The translations under genes were made by a program, and so were the position numbers. From Opitutales bacterium (GTDB taxonomy: Bacteria; Verrucomicrobiota; Verrucomicrobiia; Opitutales; UBA953): a DNA stretch of 52,115 nucleotides. Under the pieces are notes generated by a model that saw only the letters and a program-made list of their open reading frames with translations, searched no databases and was not told the origin of the DNA. Shown here piece by piece: positions 16,025 to 26,000 of the stretch. Position 1 is the first letter of the stretch, and every line of letters starts with the position of its first letter. The stretch is taken from positions 1 through 52,115 of the forward strand of contig JAFYWY010000069.1 of assembly GCA_017546455.1 (NCBI GenBank). The letters are read 5' to 3'.

Positions 16025-16999
16025 CATTGGGCCCCTCTTTGCTCTCTCATAGACCTGAAGGGCATTGCGGCAACGCTTCAGAGCTTCATTGAGCTCGGAA
16101 AGGAGAGAGAGATTGAGATTTTGAGGGGTATTCAGCAGGGAATTCAGGTCTTCGATTTGCCCGGAAAGGGTCTTGAGCTTTTCCGAACAGCCTTCAAAGG
16201 TGCTTTCGGCGTTTCGGTTGCCGTCTGCGACTGCGCGGGAGAGGGATTCGACGGCGGCGTTGAAGGCGCCGAGTTTGCGCTGTAGCGATTCCGCTTCGAG
16301 CTGTTTGCGCAGTTTTTCGCTTTTGGAGACCAGCGTGCTGTTGAGCGCGTTGAAATCCGTTTGCTGAAGCCGGCGGTTGATCTTGCGCAGTTTGTCTTCG
16401 GCGCCGAGCAACTTTTCCGAGAGTTCCTGAAGGCGGTATTCTTCGATGCGGGCGTTAATTTGGTCGATATACTGCGAAAGCGACCTTGAAAAGGTCGGAA
16501 TTTCGATATTTTCACAGAGCGGGTCGTCGGCAAAAAAGGCCGGTTTGCTTCGGTCGTAAAAGAATTCGACACAAAGACCGTCGGCAATCAGCGAGGGCAG
16601 GCGGAGGCGGGCTCGCAGGCCGTATTCGATTTGTTTCTCGACGGATTCGCGGTAGCTTTCGCTGTCGATTTTTCCGGGAAGATTCCAAAGTTGGCGCAAG
16701 TCGGCGTAAACGGTGACGACGACGTAGTTTTGGCGGGGATCCTGCGGGGAGATGTCTTGCAGGCGGATGGATTCGACTTGGCCGATCTTGTGGCCGTCGA
16801 TGATGACGTTGGCTCCGACGGAGAGGCCCTGTACGGTTGCGGGAAAATAGAGGTCGAAGAGTTGGCGGCGCCGGTAACAGGTTTCAATCCAATTCCACAG
16901 GATAAATCCGAGGAAAACCAAGAGCGCGAATACGATGACGAGTCCGAGTTTGCGTTCCCGCATACTGCGAATACGGTTACGTTGTTCGCGGAGGTGCAT
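16019..16999 (-). CDS. MCE/MlaD family protein
   Basis: A 326-residue protein with a basic N-terminus, one transmembrane segment (LGLVIVFALLVFLGFILW, about residues 18-36) and an MCE domain whose signature is clear (FPATVQGLSVGANVIIDGHKIGQVESI, residues about 53-80). The last 150 residues are coiled coil (repeated KLRK..., LSGQIEDLNSLL). MCE proteins form rings or tubes that ferry phospholipids or other hydrophobic molecules between inner and outer membranes, normally with an MlaE/MlaF-type ABC transporter. None of these partners is adjacent, so the cognate transporter must be elsewhere. It follows the Rsm22-like gene by 6 bp on the same strand. Confidence 0.85.
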   Translation of the reverse strand: MHLREQRNRIRSMRERKLGLVIVFALLVFLGFILWNWIETCYRRRQLFDLYFPATVQGLSVGANVIIDGHKIGQVESIRLQDISPQDPRQNYVVVTVYADLRQLWNLPGKIDSESYRESVEKQIEYGLRARLRLPSLIADGLCVEFFYDRSKPAFFADDPLCENIEIPTFSRSLSQYIDQINARIEEYRLQELSEKLLGAEDKLRKINRRLQQTDFNALNSTLVSKSEKLRKQLEAESLQRKLGAFNAAVESLSRAVADGNRNAESTFEGCSEKLKTLSGQIEDLNSLLNTPQNLNLSLLSELNEALKRCRNALQVYERAKRGPMQ

Positions 17000-17005
17000 G
17001 GGAGG

Positions 17006-18178
17006 CTAAAGAATTTTTTCGAGTGTTCCGGCTAGCCGGAAGCAGGAGGGGGTGCCTAAGGGCGTGAGTTCTCCCGCGACGGACGCGATATCCCCGCGCT
17101 CCCAGGCGGCGGCCATTTTCTTGCACTCGCTTTTGGAGAGGCCGCGCACGGGGATTTCGACGTTCTTTTTAGCGCCGACGGCGTCAACCGCGGAGAAGCG
17201 CAGGGCCGTTTTCGTCATTTCCATCGGGGAAATCAGTCGCAGGAGCGCCGGCATTTTGTCGGATTCGACGGCGAGCGCCGACGGCGTTTTTCCGAGGGCG
17301 CACCAGGAGAATTTCAGGACTTGGATTTCCCGGAAGAGTTTCCGGTTGATAAATTCGAGCGAGGCGGGGGCTGTCCAGCGGCGGACTTCATGGTTCCACG
17401 AGATGCCGCCTTCCGCCAGAAGCGGATCCTCGTGATTGCCGAGTTCCGGCGCGAGGCGGTGGAAGGGCAACCCGGGCGTGCGGGCAAAGTAGTCGCTGAC
17501 GCATTGGAGGCGCTCCGTCGTTTCTTTCAGGGCCGGCTCCAAAATCAGCAGCGTTCCCGTCGGCTTGAGCGAGTTGGCGAGTTTCTTTAAGAAAACGAGG
17601 GCTTTTTCGACGGCGTCGGGAGCGGTTGCGGGGATGATTTCGTTCAGCGACCAGCCGAGTACGATAAAATCAAAAGCGTGCTGCGTGCCGGCGAAATTGC
17701 GCAGGTCGGCACATTCGGTTTTTAGCTTAATCCGTGTTTTCCCGGGCAGAGGAACGGCATCGAGGGCGGCGCGGGAGCGGTCTACGGCGGTGAGTTCGAT
17801 GTCGGCTTGCGGAAAACGTTCCTGCAGAGCACCGGCGAGAGCGAGACCGCAGGGCGAGGCCCCGCTACCGAGATCGAGGATGCTCAGTGTTTTGTCCGTA
17901 TTTTCCGGGCTGCGTCCGTAGAAACCGAGCAGGCGGCGGACGGCAAAGTCGGCGCGGGCAAAGCTTTGCGGGAAGAAGAAAAGTCCGTAGGCGGCAAGCA
18001 GGCGGGTGTCGCTCATGTAGTCGCGAAATTTTTCGGGACGCGCGACGGTAAAAAGATCGCTCAATTCGGCAACGCAGGGGCGGATTTTTTCCAAAACCTC
18101 CTCCGTCGGCGTTTCGGCGGGGACGCGGAGGGCGCTTCGTGCTTTTTGCAGCCAGAATTGTTCGATGAAATCCAACAT
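17006..18178 (-). CDS. Rsm22-like small ribosomal subunit methyltransferase-type protein
   Basis: A 390-residue class I SAM-dependent methyltransferase. Motif I is LDLGSGASPCG (about residues 100-110) and the acidic loop is ELTAVDRSRAAL. FDFIVLGWSLNEI and GTLLILEPALKETTERL match the Rsm22/METTL17 family associated with the small ribosomal subunit. In the family a Cys-rich stretch (CPH...CP...WCH) follows; here the equivalent APELGNHEDPLL...SWNHE has none of these cysteines, so the metal or Fe-S site appears lost. The C-terminal 70 residues form the small appended domain also seen in the family. One base separates the recR stop from this ATG, so they are coupled. Confidence 0.75.
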   Translation of the reverse strand: MLDFIEQFWLQKARSALRVPAETPTEEVLEKIRPCVAELSDLFTVARPEKFRDYMSDTRLLAAYGLFFFPQSFARADFAVRRLLGFYGRSPENTDKTLSILDLGSGASPCGLALAGALQERFPQADIELTAVDRSRAALDAVPLPGKTRIKLKTECADLRNFAGTQHAFDFIVLGWSLNEIIPATAPDAVEKALVFLKKLANSLKPTGTLLILEPALKETTERLQCVSDYFARTPGLPFHRLAPELGNHEDPLLAEGGISWNHEVRRWTAPASLEFINRKLFREIQVLKFSWCALGKTPSALAVESDKMPALLRLISPMEMTKTALRFSAVDAVGAKKNVEIPVRGLSKSECKKMAAAWERGDIASVAGELTPLGTPSCFRLAGTLEKIL

Positions 18179-18179
18179 C

Positions 18180-18776
18180 TTAGAATGAGCGTCGGGACTC
18201 TAAGGCATTTTTCAGAGTCGCCGGATCGGTGTAATTTAAGGTGGCGCCGGAGGGAAGTCCGAAGCCGATACGCGATATTTTCACCTGCGGAAAGTTTTTC
18301 ATTATCATCTCGCGGATGTAGTGGCAGGTGGCCTCGCCCTCGATATCGTTGGCGAGCGCTAAAATGATTTCCTCGATTCCGCCTTCGGCGAGGCGGGTTT
18401 TGAGAGCGGCGAAATTGAGTTGTTCGGGACCGACGCCGCGGATCGGCGAAAGTCTTCCGTGGAGTACGTGGTAGCTTCCGGAATACGTTCCCGCACGCTC
18501 AATCGCCATGAGGTCGGGAACCTGTTCAACGACGCAGACGCGTGCGGTATCGCGGCGTTCGTCTGCGCAAACCGGACAAAGGGCCTCGCCCTCGGCGAGA
18601 TTCCCGCATTGGCGGCAACGCGTAATTTTCTGTGCCGCTTCGGCAAGAACCGTCAGGAGGGCGGGGAGGTTTTCCGGGTGTTCGACGAGCAAATGCAACG
18701 CGATGCGTTCGGCCGAGCGGAACCCGAGTCCGGGAAGCCGTTTCAGCGCGGCGCGAGCCTCGTCGAACAGGGACAT
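18180..18776 (-). CDS. recR: Recombination mediator RecR
   Basis: 198 residues, normal length. It shows the N-terminal helix-hairpin-helix LKRLPGLGFRSAERIA, a zinc finger CRQCGNLAEGEALCPVC with four cysteines, a Toprim domain (VCVVEQVPDLMAIE) and the RecR-specific GSYHVLHGRLSPIRGVGP. RecR works with RecO and RecF in gap repair. It lies in a ybaB-recR-rsm22 cluster; ybaB-recR adjacency is widely conserved. Confidence 0.97.
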   Translation of the reverse strand: MSLFDEARAALKRLPGLGFRSAERIALHLLVEHPENLPALLTVLAEAAQKITRCRQCGNLAEGEALCPVCADERRDTARVCVVEQVPDLMAIERAGTYSGSYHVLHGRLSPIRGVGPEQLNFAALKTRLAEGGIEEIILALANDIEGEATCHYIREMIMKNFPQVKISRIGFGLPSGATLNYTDPATLKNALESRRSF

Positions 18777-18781
18777 CGTAA

Positions 18782-19090
18782 TTACATTCCCATGCCGAGC
18801 GTAAAGCCGGCTGTGGCGGACTGCATACGTTCTTTGTGAAGCGCCTTCGTCTTTTCCGTCGCTTCGCGAACCGCTGCAAGGAGCGTGGCTTCGATCGTCG
18901 CCTTGTCTTCCTTGAGGAATTCGGGGTCGATTTCAATCGACTGCAATTCGCTGTGCCCGTTCATGACGAGCTTGACGGCTCCGCCGCCGTGCGAAATTTC
19001 AATCGTTTCTTCGAAGAGCGCTTGCGTCGTCTCTTCGATTTTCTTTTGCATTTTTTGTGCTTGTTTGAGGAGTTTGCCTACACCGGCCAT
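18782..19090 (-). CDS. YbaB/EbfC nucleoid-associated protein
   Basis: 102 residues with the family layout: an N-terminal helix (LLKQAQKMQKKIEETTQALFEE), the central strand region GGGAVKLVMNGHSELQSIEIDPEFL and a C-terminal helix. It forms tweezer-like dimers that bind DNA. It sits 5 bp upstream of recR, the conserved arrangement. Confidence 0.93.
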   Translation of the reverse strand: MAGVGKLLKQAQKMQKKIEETTQALFEETIEISHGGGAVKLVMNGHSELQSIEIDPEFLKEDKATIEATLLAAVREATEKTKALHKERMQSATAGFTLGMGM

Positions 19091-19171
19091 GATATTTAGG
19101 GATAAGGGATTAAGGGCAACGGCGGCGCGGAACGTTTTTCCGTCATCCGCCGACTGCCCGTGATGAATGAA

Positions 19172-20368
19172 TTATTTTTTGTAGCGCGCGCAGAACTTTG
19201 CGATGCGTTCGACGCCCTTGAGAATCGTTTCGTCCGCGGTCGCGTAGCTGAGGCGAATGTACCCTTCCGCACCGAAAGCGGATCCGGGAACGACGGCGAC
19301 GAGTTCTTCTTCGAGAAGCTTTTCCGCGAATTCCGCAGAGCTCATACCGAAAGCTTCGATGTTCGGGAAGAGGTAGAACGCGCCTTGAGAGCGGTAGCAG
19401 GTAATGCCCGGGATGGCATTGAGCGCATCGCAGAGCATCTTGCGGCGGCGGTCGAAGTGGACGAGCATTTCCGCGAGTGCCTGCTTCGCGAGTTCCGGTT
19501 GTTCGTAAACGGCGAGCGCACCGTACTGGGCGAAGGTCGTGCAGTTCGAGGACATCTGGCTCTGGAGCTTGGAGACCGCACCCGCGATCGCTTTCGGAGC
19601 GACCGTGATGCCGAGACGCCAGCCCGTCATCGCGTAAGCCTTCGCAAAACCCGAGGCCGTGACGACGTATTTCGCCGCTTCGTCGGAGAACGTGGCGGGA
19701 GAAGCCGCTTCCGCTCCGTCGTAGGTGAGCGAAGAGTAGATTTCGTCGGAAAGGATGTAGACACCGGCATCGACGGCGATCTTGACGAGCGCTTCGAGTT
19801 CGGCACGCGTGTAAACTGCGCCCGTCGGGTTGGACGGGGAAGTCAGAATCAGGAGCTTGGTCTTCGGCGTAATCGCGGCGCGGAGCTGCTCGGGCGAAAT
19901 CTTAAAGCCCGTCGAGTCGTCGGCACGGATGAACTTGACGTCGCCGCCGGCGAGCTTGACCATTTCCGGGTAGCTGACCCAGTACGGCACGGGAATAATC
20001 ACTTCGTCGCCGGGGCTGATGAGCGCCAGAATCGAAAGGTAGCACGACATTTTCCCGCCCGGGCTAAGCACGACGCAGGTTTCGTCGATGTTTTTAAAGC
20101 CTTTGGCGGTGTAGTCTGCGGCGATTGCCTTGCGCAGCGGGAGGATGCCCGGCGTCGGGACGTAGCGGGTTTTCCCTTCCGCGAGTGCCTTGGCTGCGGC
20201 GTCGCAGATAAACTTCGGCGTGTCGAAGTCCGGTTCGCCGGCGCCGAAACCGCAGACGTCCTTGCCGGCGGCCTTGAGTGCTTTGGCCTTGGCATCGACT
20301 GCAAGCGTCGGAGACGGGGCGATGTTTTGGGCCCAGGTTGAAAGAGGAGACGTATTATCGTTACTCAT
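19172..20368 (-). CDS. Pyridoxal phosphate-dependent aspartate aminotransferase (class I)
   Basis: A 398-residue fold-type I aminotransferase. Markers are [10 protein letters not shown] near the N-terminus, [23 protein letters not shown], the Schiff-base lysine in [15 protein letters not shown], and the terminal Arg motif YIRLSYA. This pattern fits subgroup 1-gamma/beta aspartate or prephenate aminotransferases, converting aspartate and 2-oxoglutarate to oxaloacetate and glutamate. The exact substrate range is not resolvable. lysS lies 25 bp upstream on the same strand, and ybaB 81 bp downstream. Confidence 0.9.
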   Translation of the reverse strand: MSNDNTSPLSTWAQNIAPSPTLAVDAKAKALKAAGKDVCGFGAGEPDFDTPKFICDAAAKALAEGKTRYVPTPGILPLRKAIAADYTAKGFKNIDETCVVLSPGGKMSCYLSILALISPGDEVIIPVPYWVSYPEMVKLAGGDVKFIRADDSTGFKISPEQLRAAITPKTKLLILTSPSNPTGAVYTRAELEALVKIAVDAGVYILSDEIYSSLTYDGAEAASPATFSDEAAKYVVTASGFAKAYAMTGWRLGITVAPKAIAGAVSKLQSQMSSNCTTFAQYGALAVYEQPELAKQALAEMLVHFDRRRKMLCDALNAIPGITCYRSQGAFYLFPNIEAFGMSSAEFAEKLLEEELVAVVPGSAFGAEGYIRLSYATADETILKGVERIAKFCARYKK

Positions 20369-20393
20369 TTTGGATGGTTAAATAGAAATTGGC

Positions 20394-22037
20394 TTAGGCT
20401 TTTTCTTCCTTCTTCTGCGGACCGGAAACGTAGTCCGGCTTGAGCGTCGGGAAGAGAATCGTTTCGCGGATGTTCGCGCAGCCCGTGAGCAGCATGCAGA
20501 GGCGGTCGATGCCGACGCCCATACCGCCGGCGGGCGGCATACCGTGTTCCATCGCGACGAGGAAGTCCTGGTCGATCTTCTGCTGTTCTTCGCCGGCTTG
20601 GAGTTCGAACATCGTGCGCTGCGTAATCGGGTCGTTCTGCTCGGAGTACGCGGGAGCGATTTCCTGACCGTTGATGCAGAGCTCGAAAACGTCGATGACG
20701 CTCGGGTCCTTTTCGTTGATCTTCGCGAGCGGGCAGAGCTCCTTCATGATGTGCGTGACGAAGGTCGGCTGAATCAGATTCGGCTCGATGAGCTTGCCGT
20801 AAACTTCGTTCGTGACTTCGTAGTCTTCCCAGTCTTCGCGCGGATCCGGGACCATGAGGTCTTTGTTCTTGAGCTCTTCGCCGCGGGCTTCGGCTTCCGC
20901 CTTGGCTTGAGCGCGGATTTCGTCCGCCATGCGACGGCATTCGGCGATTTTTTCCGCTTTGGAAAGTTCAAACCAGTCGGCGCGGCCGGTGCGTTCGCGT
21001 ACGAGATCCTTGTAGTCGGCAACACGCCATTCGCCGCCGAGCTCGATGACCTGGCCGTCGTAGCGCGTAATCGTCGTCGTGCCGATGACGGTTTTGCAAA
21101 GGTGTTGGATGAGCTCGCGGATGAGGGTCATCATGCCTTCGTAATCGGAATAGGCCTGATAGATTTCCATCATCGTGAATTCCGGATTGTGGCGGCGGTC
21201 GATGCCTTCGTTACGGAAAACGCGGCCGATTTCGAAGACGCGTTCGATACCGCCGACGAGGCAGCGCTTCAGGTGAAGCTCAAGCGCGATGCGCAGGAAG
21301 AATTCGCAGTCGAGCGCGTTGAAATGCGTGATGAACGGACGTGCTGCGGCTCCGCCGGCAATCGGGTGCAGGGACGGCGTTTCGACTTCGACGAAGTCGC
21401 GTTGCCAGAGGAATTTGCGGATTTCGGCGATAATCTGCGAGCGCTGCAGGAGGCGCTTCTTCGAATCCGCATTCGCGATGAGGTCGAGATAGCGTTGGCG
21501 GGAAACCTGTTCTTCGTCCGTGATGCCGTGCCACTTTTCCGGAAGCGGACGAAGCGCCTTGGCGACGAGCTCGTAAGTGCGGGCGCGGACGGTGACTTCT
21601 CCGGTTTTCGTGACGAACAATTCGCCGCGGACCCCGACAAAGTCGCCGATGTCGATCATCTTCTTAAAATGCTTGTTGTAGCGTTCTTCGCCGAGAAGGT
21701 CTCGCGTAACGTAAACCTGCTGCACGCCGTCACGGTCGAGTAGCTTCACGAAGCTGGCTTTGCCCATGATGCGGATGGCGATGACGCGTCCGGCGACGGA
21801 AACTTCTTCGGTCGTGGACGGAATTTCGTGGATGTCCGTACCCGCAGCCTTGGCGGCATCGATGGCGGGTTGCATCACGGCAACACAGTCTTTGGAGGTG
21901 TGCGTTTGGTTCCAGTTGGCGCGGAACGGGTCTTCGCCCGCGGCGCGAAGCTGGTTGAGCTTTTCCATGCGCACGGCAAAGAGGTCGTGCGAAATATCCG
22001 CAAGAGAGTTTCCTGATTTTTTCTGTTCGTCGCTCAT
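20394..22037 (-). CDS. lysS: Lysyl-tRNA synthetase, class II
   Basis: 547 residues. It has an N-terminal OB anticodon-binding fold (VSVAGRVIAIRIMGKASFVKL), class II motif 1 (FVEVETPSLHPIAGGAAARPF), motif 2 (FEIGRVFRNEGIDRRHNPEFTMME) and motif 3 (GMGVGIDRLCMLLT). It charges tRNA-Lys. A charged insertion of about 50 residues (EIRAQAKAEAEARGEELKN...) sits in the catalytic domain, making it longer than E. coli LysS (505). No Shine-Dalgarno sequence is seen before the ATG. Confidence 0.96.
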   Translation of the reverse strand: MSDEQKKSGNSLADISHDLFAVRMEKLNQLRAAGEDPFRANWNQTHTSKDCVAVMQPAIDAAKAAGTDIHEIPSTTEEVSVAGRVIAIRIMGKASFVKLLDRDGVQQVYVTRDLLGEERYNKHFKKMIDIGDFVGVRGELFVTKTGEVTVRARTYELVAKALRPLPEKWHGITDEEQVSRQRYLDLIANADSKKRLLQRSQIIAEIRKFLWQRDFVEVETPSLHPIAGGAAARPFITHFNALDCEFFLRIALELHLKRCLVGGIERVFEIGRVFRNEGIDRRHNPEFTMMEIYQAYSDYEGMMTLIRELIQHLCKTVIGTTTITRYDGQVIELGGEWRVADYKDLVRERTGRADWFELSKAEKIAECRRMADEIRAQAKAEAEARGEELKNKDLMVPDPREDWEDYEVTNEVYGKLIEPNLIQPTFVTHIMKELCPLAKINEKDPSVIDVFELCINGQEIAPAYSEQNDPITQRTMFELQAGEEQQKIDQDFLVAMEHGMPPAGGMGVGIDRLCMLLTGCANIRETILFPTLKPDYVSGPQKKEEKA

Positions 22038-22133
22038 AAAGTCAAAAAGTGTAAATTCGAAAGAATACGCAGTCCTAAGCGGGAACGCGAAACAAAAAAA
22101 CGCGATTTCCGCTTTGTGCGTTACCCTTTATTG

Positions 22134-22424
22134 TCAATTTTCTTCATCCATCCACGGTTCTGATGCACAACTCATTTTTTTCAGTTCGCCGCTTACGCCG
22201 GCCCAATAATGGACATCGAGGGTAAAGCGGATTTTTGAGTAGATAAAATCGAGCTTTTCCTGTTTAAGAGCCGGATCCTTTGTTTCTTTCAGATTCGAAA
22301 CAATTCCGGAAAGATTGAGGGCGATTGCATTGCAATTCATGGTGAAATACGCGTATGAGCAGGCAATTCCTATTCCAAGTCCAAGCCCGAATACGAGCGT
22401 ATAAATCATAAACTTAATCTTCAT
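22134..22424 (-). CDS. Unrecognised small membrane-anchored protein (AT-rich island)
   Basis: A 96-residue protein with one N-terminal hydrophobic segment (FMIYTLVFGLGLGIGIACSYAYF), then a polar helical domain with LKETKDPALKQEKLDFIYSKI and a C-terminal KKMSCASEPWMDEEN. No family recognised. Composition is clearly more AT-rich (Lys, Ile, Phe, Asn codons) than neighbours. It starts 14 bp after the end of the 22439-22966 gene on the same strand, so the two form a unit. The pair interrupts otherwise conserved genes lysS and smc, suggesting acquisition. Confidence 0.55.
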   Translation of the reverse strand: MKIKFMIYTLVFGLGLGIGIACSYAYFTMNCNAIALNLSGIVSNLKETKDPALKQEKLDFIYSKIRFTLDVHYWAGVSGELKKMSCASEPWMDEEN

Positions 22425-22438
22425 GTGGGGGAACTTTC

Positions 22439-22966
22439 CTACCGAGTGATTGGCGGATCATCTTCTTCTAGGGCTAAGTCGCTGATAAATTTTTCCAGGC
22501 TTTGTCCGACGTATGATTTTTCCCATTCGCCTGTGTGTTCCCAAGCTGTTAAGTCGAAGGATTCTTTGGCAAGGCAAACTTCATTTCTTTCGGAATTCCA
22601 ACAAATGATGCACTCATTAACTTCATACTCCGCGAAATACCCAAGACACCAGAGCGAAAGCTTTTTCAAGTGCCACGGTTTCTTCCAAATAAAAATCAGA
22701 TTATCCGCCTCAGGGATTTCTTCTTCGTACTCCGCTTCTTGTTTAAAACTTTTCCACTTAAAAAGGTTCTCATCATCCTTTAATTCATCGAAAAACGCTT
22801 TTACCGGCGGAGGTAGATTATTTTCTCTAAAGAAATTTTTTGCGAGAAGCTCGCACTTTTTAGCGCAGTACAAAAAAAATTTCCAAACTAAATAAGTTCC
22901 TATCGCGCACCAAATAAAAATTTGTAATGGTCTGTAGTCCGATATGCCCATAGCAAAATATTTCAT
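22439..22966 (-). CDS. Unrecognised membrane-anchored protein (AT-rich island)
   Basis: 175 residues from the ATG at 22966, chosen because AGGAAA lies upstream on the minus strand; a longer reading starting at 23017 is less likely. One N-terminal hydrophobic segment (LQIFIWCAIGTYLVWKFFLY) is followed by a Lys/Glu-rich soluble domain very rich in Trp (FIWKKPWHLKKLSLWCLGY). It ends with VNECIICWNSERNEVCLAKE and a final helix VGQSLEKFISDLALEEDD. The strand-strand-helix ending faintly recalls SMI1/KNR4 (SUKH) immunity proteins, but this is a guess. AT-rich compared with its neighbours. Confidence 0.55.
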   Translation of the reverse strand: MKYFAMGISDYRPLQIFIWCAIGTYLVWKFFLYCAKKCELLAKNFFRENNLPPPVKAFFDELKDDENLFKWKSFKQEAEYEEEIPEADNLIFIWKKPWHLKKLSLWCLGYFAEYEVNECIICWNSERNEVCLAKESFDLTAWEHTGEWEKSYVGQSLEKFISDLALEEDDPPITR

Positions 22967-23086
22967 GATAAGGTTTCCTGTTTTGAGCGAGAGGAACAGC
23001 AGACTCCACTCTCCCAAAGGGCGACCGAGATTGAAAAAGCATTAAAAACGTTTAAATTTGCGAAAGAATATAATCTTTTTAATGGC

Positions 23087-26000
23087 TTAGCGTGCCATGG
23101 AGAAGGCGCCGCCTTTGCCGAGAGTGGAGGATTCGGTGACGGTTCCGGTCGTTTCGGTATCGCCGCTTTCACGGTTGAAGCGCATCGAAAGCAGTTGTGT
23201 GACACCGCGTTCCTGCATCGTGACCCCGTAAATCGTGCCTGCCGCGGAGACGGTACGCTTGTTGTGCGTGACGACGAGGAACTGCGAGTAGCGCGTGAAT
23301 TCCTTGACGATGTCGGTGAAGCGACCGACGTTGGCGTCGTCGAGCGGTGCATCGAGCTCGTCGAGCACGCAGAACGGCGAGGGCTTGACCATGTAAATGG
23401 CGAAGAGCAGGGCGACGGCGGTCATGGTGCGCTGGCCGCCGGAGAGCAGGGAAATGCTGCGCAGCTTGGTTCCGGGCGGTCGTGCAATGATTTCGATACC
23501 GCTATCGAGGACGTCTTCGGCTTGGACGAGTTGCAAATCGCTTTCGCCGCCGTGGAAAAGGCGTTCGAAGGTAAACTTAAAGTTTTTGCGGATTTGCTCG
23601 AAGGTGTCCGTAAAGAGCTTCTGCGAGGTCGTATTGATTTCGTCGATGGCTTTGACGAGCTCGTTTTTGGAGCTCCACAAATCGTCCGCCTGGTTTTTGA
23701 GGAAGGTGTAGCGTTCGCGCAGGTCGGAATATTCGTCGATGGCGGTGTGGTTGACGGCGCCCATGGAGAGCAGGCGCTCGCGCAGGTCGGCGACTTCGCG
23801 GACGAGCGGCGGCCAGTCGGTTTCGTCCATGGCGGCGAGGTCTTCTTCCGTCGGTTCGCCGCGCTCGCGGCGGGCTTTCGGGCGGATTTCGTTTTCGCCG
23901 CCTTCGTCGTCTTCGAGTTCGTCGAAGCGGACCTTACTTTCAAATTCTTCGTCGGCGCGCCAAAGCTGTTGTTTCCAGTCGATGGCGGTGATATCGAGTT
24001 GGTATTCGGTCGAAATTTTTTCGGAGATGAAGCTGCACTTCGAGCTTTCTTCGGTGAGTTTGACTTCGAGGGCCGAGAGCTGCGTTTCGTTTTCCCGAAG
24101 CGTGTTGCGGTCGCCGTTCATGGCGCTGTCGAGTTCTTCGATGCGGGCTTCGACGCTTTGGAGTTCGTTGCGCAGGTTTTCGAGTTCGCCGCCCGAGGCT
24201 TCGAGCGTCTCCGTGAGTTGAGCGACGCGGGCCTTTGCGTTTTCTGCCTGTTCGAAGAAGGTGTCGATTTGTGCCAATGCGTTGCGCTTTTCGCCTTCGC
24301 GCGTATCGATACGGGACTGCAGTTCGGCGAGTTGGGCGCGAATTTCCGCAACTTCGCGTTCGATCATTTCGAGCTGCTGCTTTTTCTGGGCGAGTTCGAA
24401 ACGGATTTCGTTGACGGCTTCCTTGCGTTCGTCCGCGCAAGTGCGGAGCGAGGCAATTTCGGCTTCCTTGGCGGCGATACCGGCCTTGGCTTCGGCGATG
24501 CGCGTTTCCCCGGAGGCGAGGATATTGCGCGCGGCTTCCATTTTTTCGATGGCGATATTGCGGGAATATTCGAATTCCGCGAGCAGCTTTTCCTGGCGCT
24601 CGACGGCGAGACGGTTGTTCTCCATTGCGCGTTCGGCGGCACGTTCATCGGCGGCGATGGCGGAAATTTCCTGGGCGAGCGTGGCGGCGGAAACGCGCAG
24701 TTGTTCCGTTTCGGCTTCGACTTCATCCATTTCCGCCTGAATTTCGAGCGTGTGCTGATTGGCTTCCGTCAGCAGATCGTTTTCCGCGTGGAGGCGTTCC
24801 CGCAGTTGACGGATTTCGGTTTCGCGCTGGAAGGCGGAATTGCTTTTCGTATCGCCTGCCGGCGTGTAGAGCAGGCCGCGGCAGTCAATAAGCTCACCGT
24901 TGAGCGTGGCAACGAGGAGAAAATCGAAGTCCGGATTCGCTTTCCAGAATTCCAGGAAACGGAAGGCGTCGTCGCAAACGAAGCAACGTTCGAAGAGCCC
25001 GTTAAGCGCGGCGGCGTAGTCCGGATTTTTGGCTTCGACGAGCTTGCCGGCCGGGCGCAGGAAGTCCGGAAGATTGTCCGTCGGGCGGGCTTGGTTGCCC
25101 GATGCGGGAAGGGCGAGGACGGCGCGTCCGAGGTTGCGGTCGCCGAGCTCGTTCAAAAGGGAAAAAAGCTTGGAGTTGTCCGCGAGGAAAAGGGTCTCGG
25201 TTGCCGAGCCGAGCAACAATTCGACGGCGGGTGCGAAGACGTTTTCTTTGACGGCGAGAATCGAGTTGAGCGGCTTGGCGGCTCCGGCGGGAACCAGTTC
25301 GCCGAATTCGCCCTTGAGGATGGCTTTGGCTCCGGCGGAAAAGCCTTCGAATTTGGCTTGAAGTTGCTCGAGCATGGTCACTTGCGCCGAGAGACGGGCA
25401 ACTTGGCGGTCGAGCTGAGAAATGGTCTGCTGCTGTTCACGGAAGCGCGCGGCAAGCTGCTTCGAGCGCTCGCGGGAGGCTTCGACGTTTTGTTGGGCCT
25501 GGGCGTGTTCGGCGCGGCGGGATTCGGCGAGTGCCTGGGCTTCCAGGTAGCGCGATTCCAAGGCGTGATGTTCTTCACGCAATTGAGCGAGCGTATTGCC
25601 GATTTCGGCGTGGCGAATTTCCGAAGTGCGCAGATCGACTTCGATGTTCGTGACCGTCGAGCGGGAGCGCGTAATTTCGTTTTCGCTCATCAGCAAGTCC
25701 TGACGTGCGGTCGCGACTTCGCGTTCCAACGCGGAAAGCTGTGCGAGCGTTTCGTCCAATTCGCGCTGGCGGATGCGGAAGGTTTCGTCGGCGTTGGCGA
25801 CGTCGCCCGCGTGCTGCAGTTTGGTGTCGCCGCCGCCTTGAATGCGCATTTCGAGTTCTTCGCGGCGGAGATTGATTGCGGCGATTTCCTGTTCGATGCC
25901 CGCAATGCGTTCGCGCAGGTCTTGCGAGCGCACCTGGGAAAACTGAATTTGCGCTTCGGCATTATCTTTTTCCGAACGCAGGGCAAAAATCATTTGCTGG

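Noticed and set aside
19160..20341. A 393-residue Arg-rich open frame opposite the aminotransferase.
   Set aside because: Antisense shadow without recognisable motifs.
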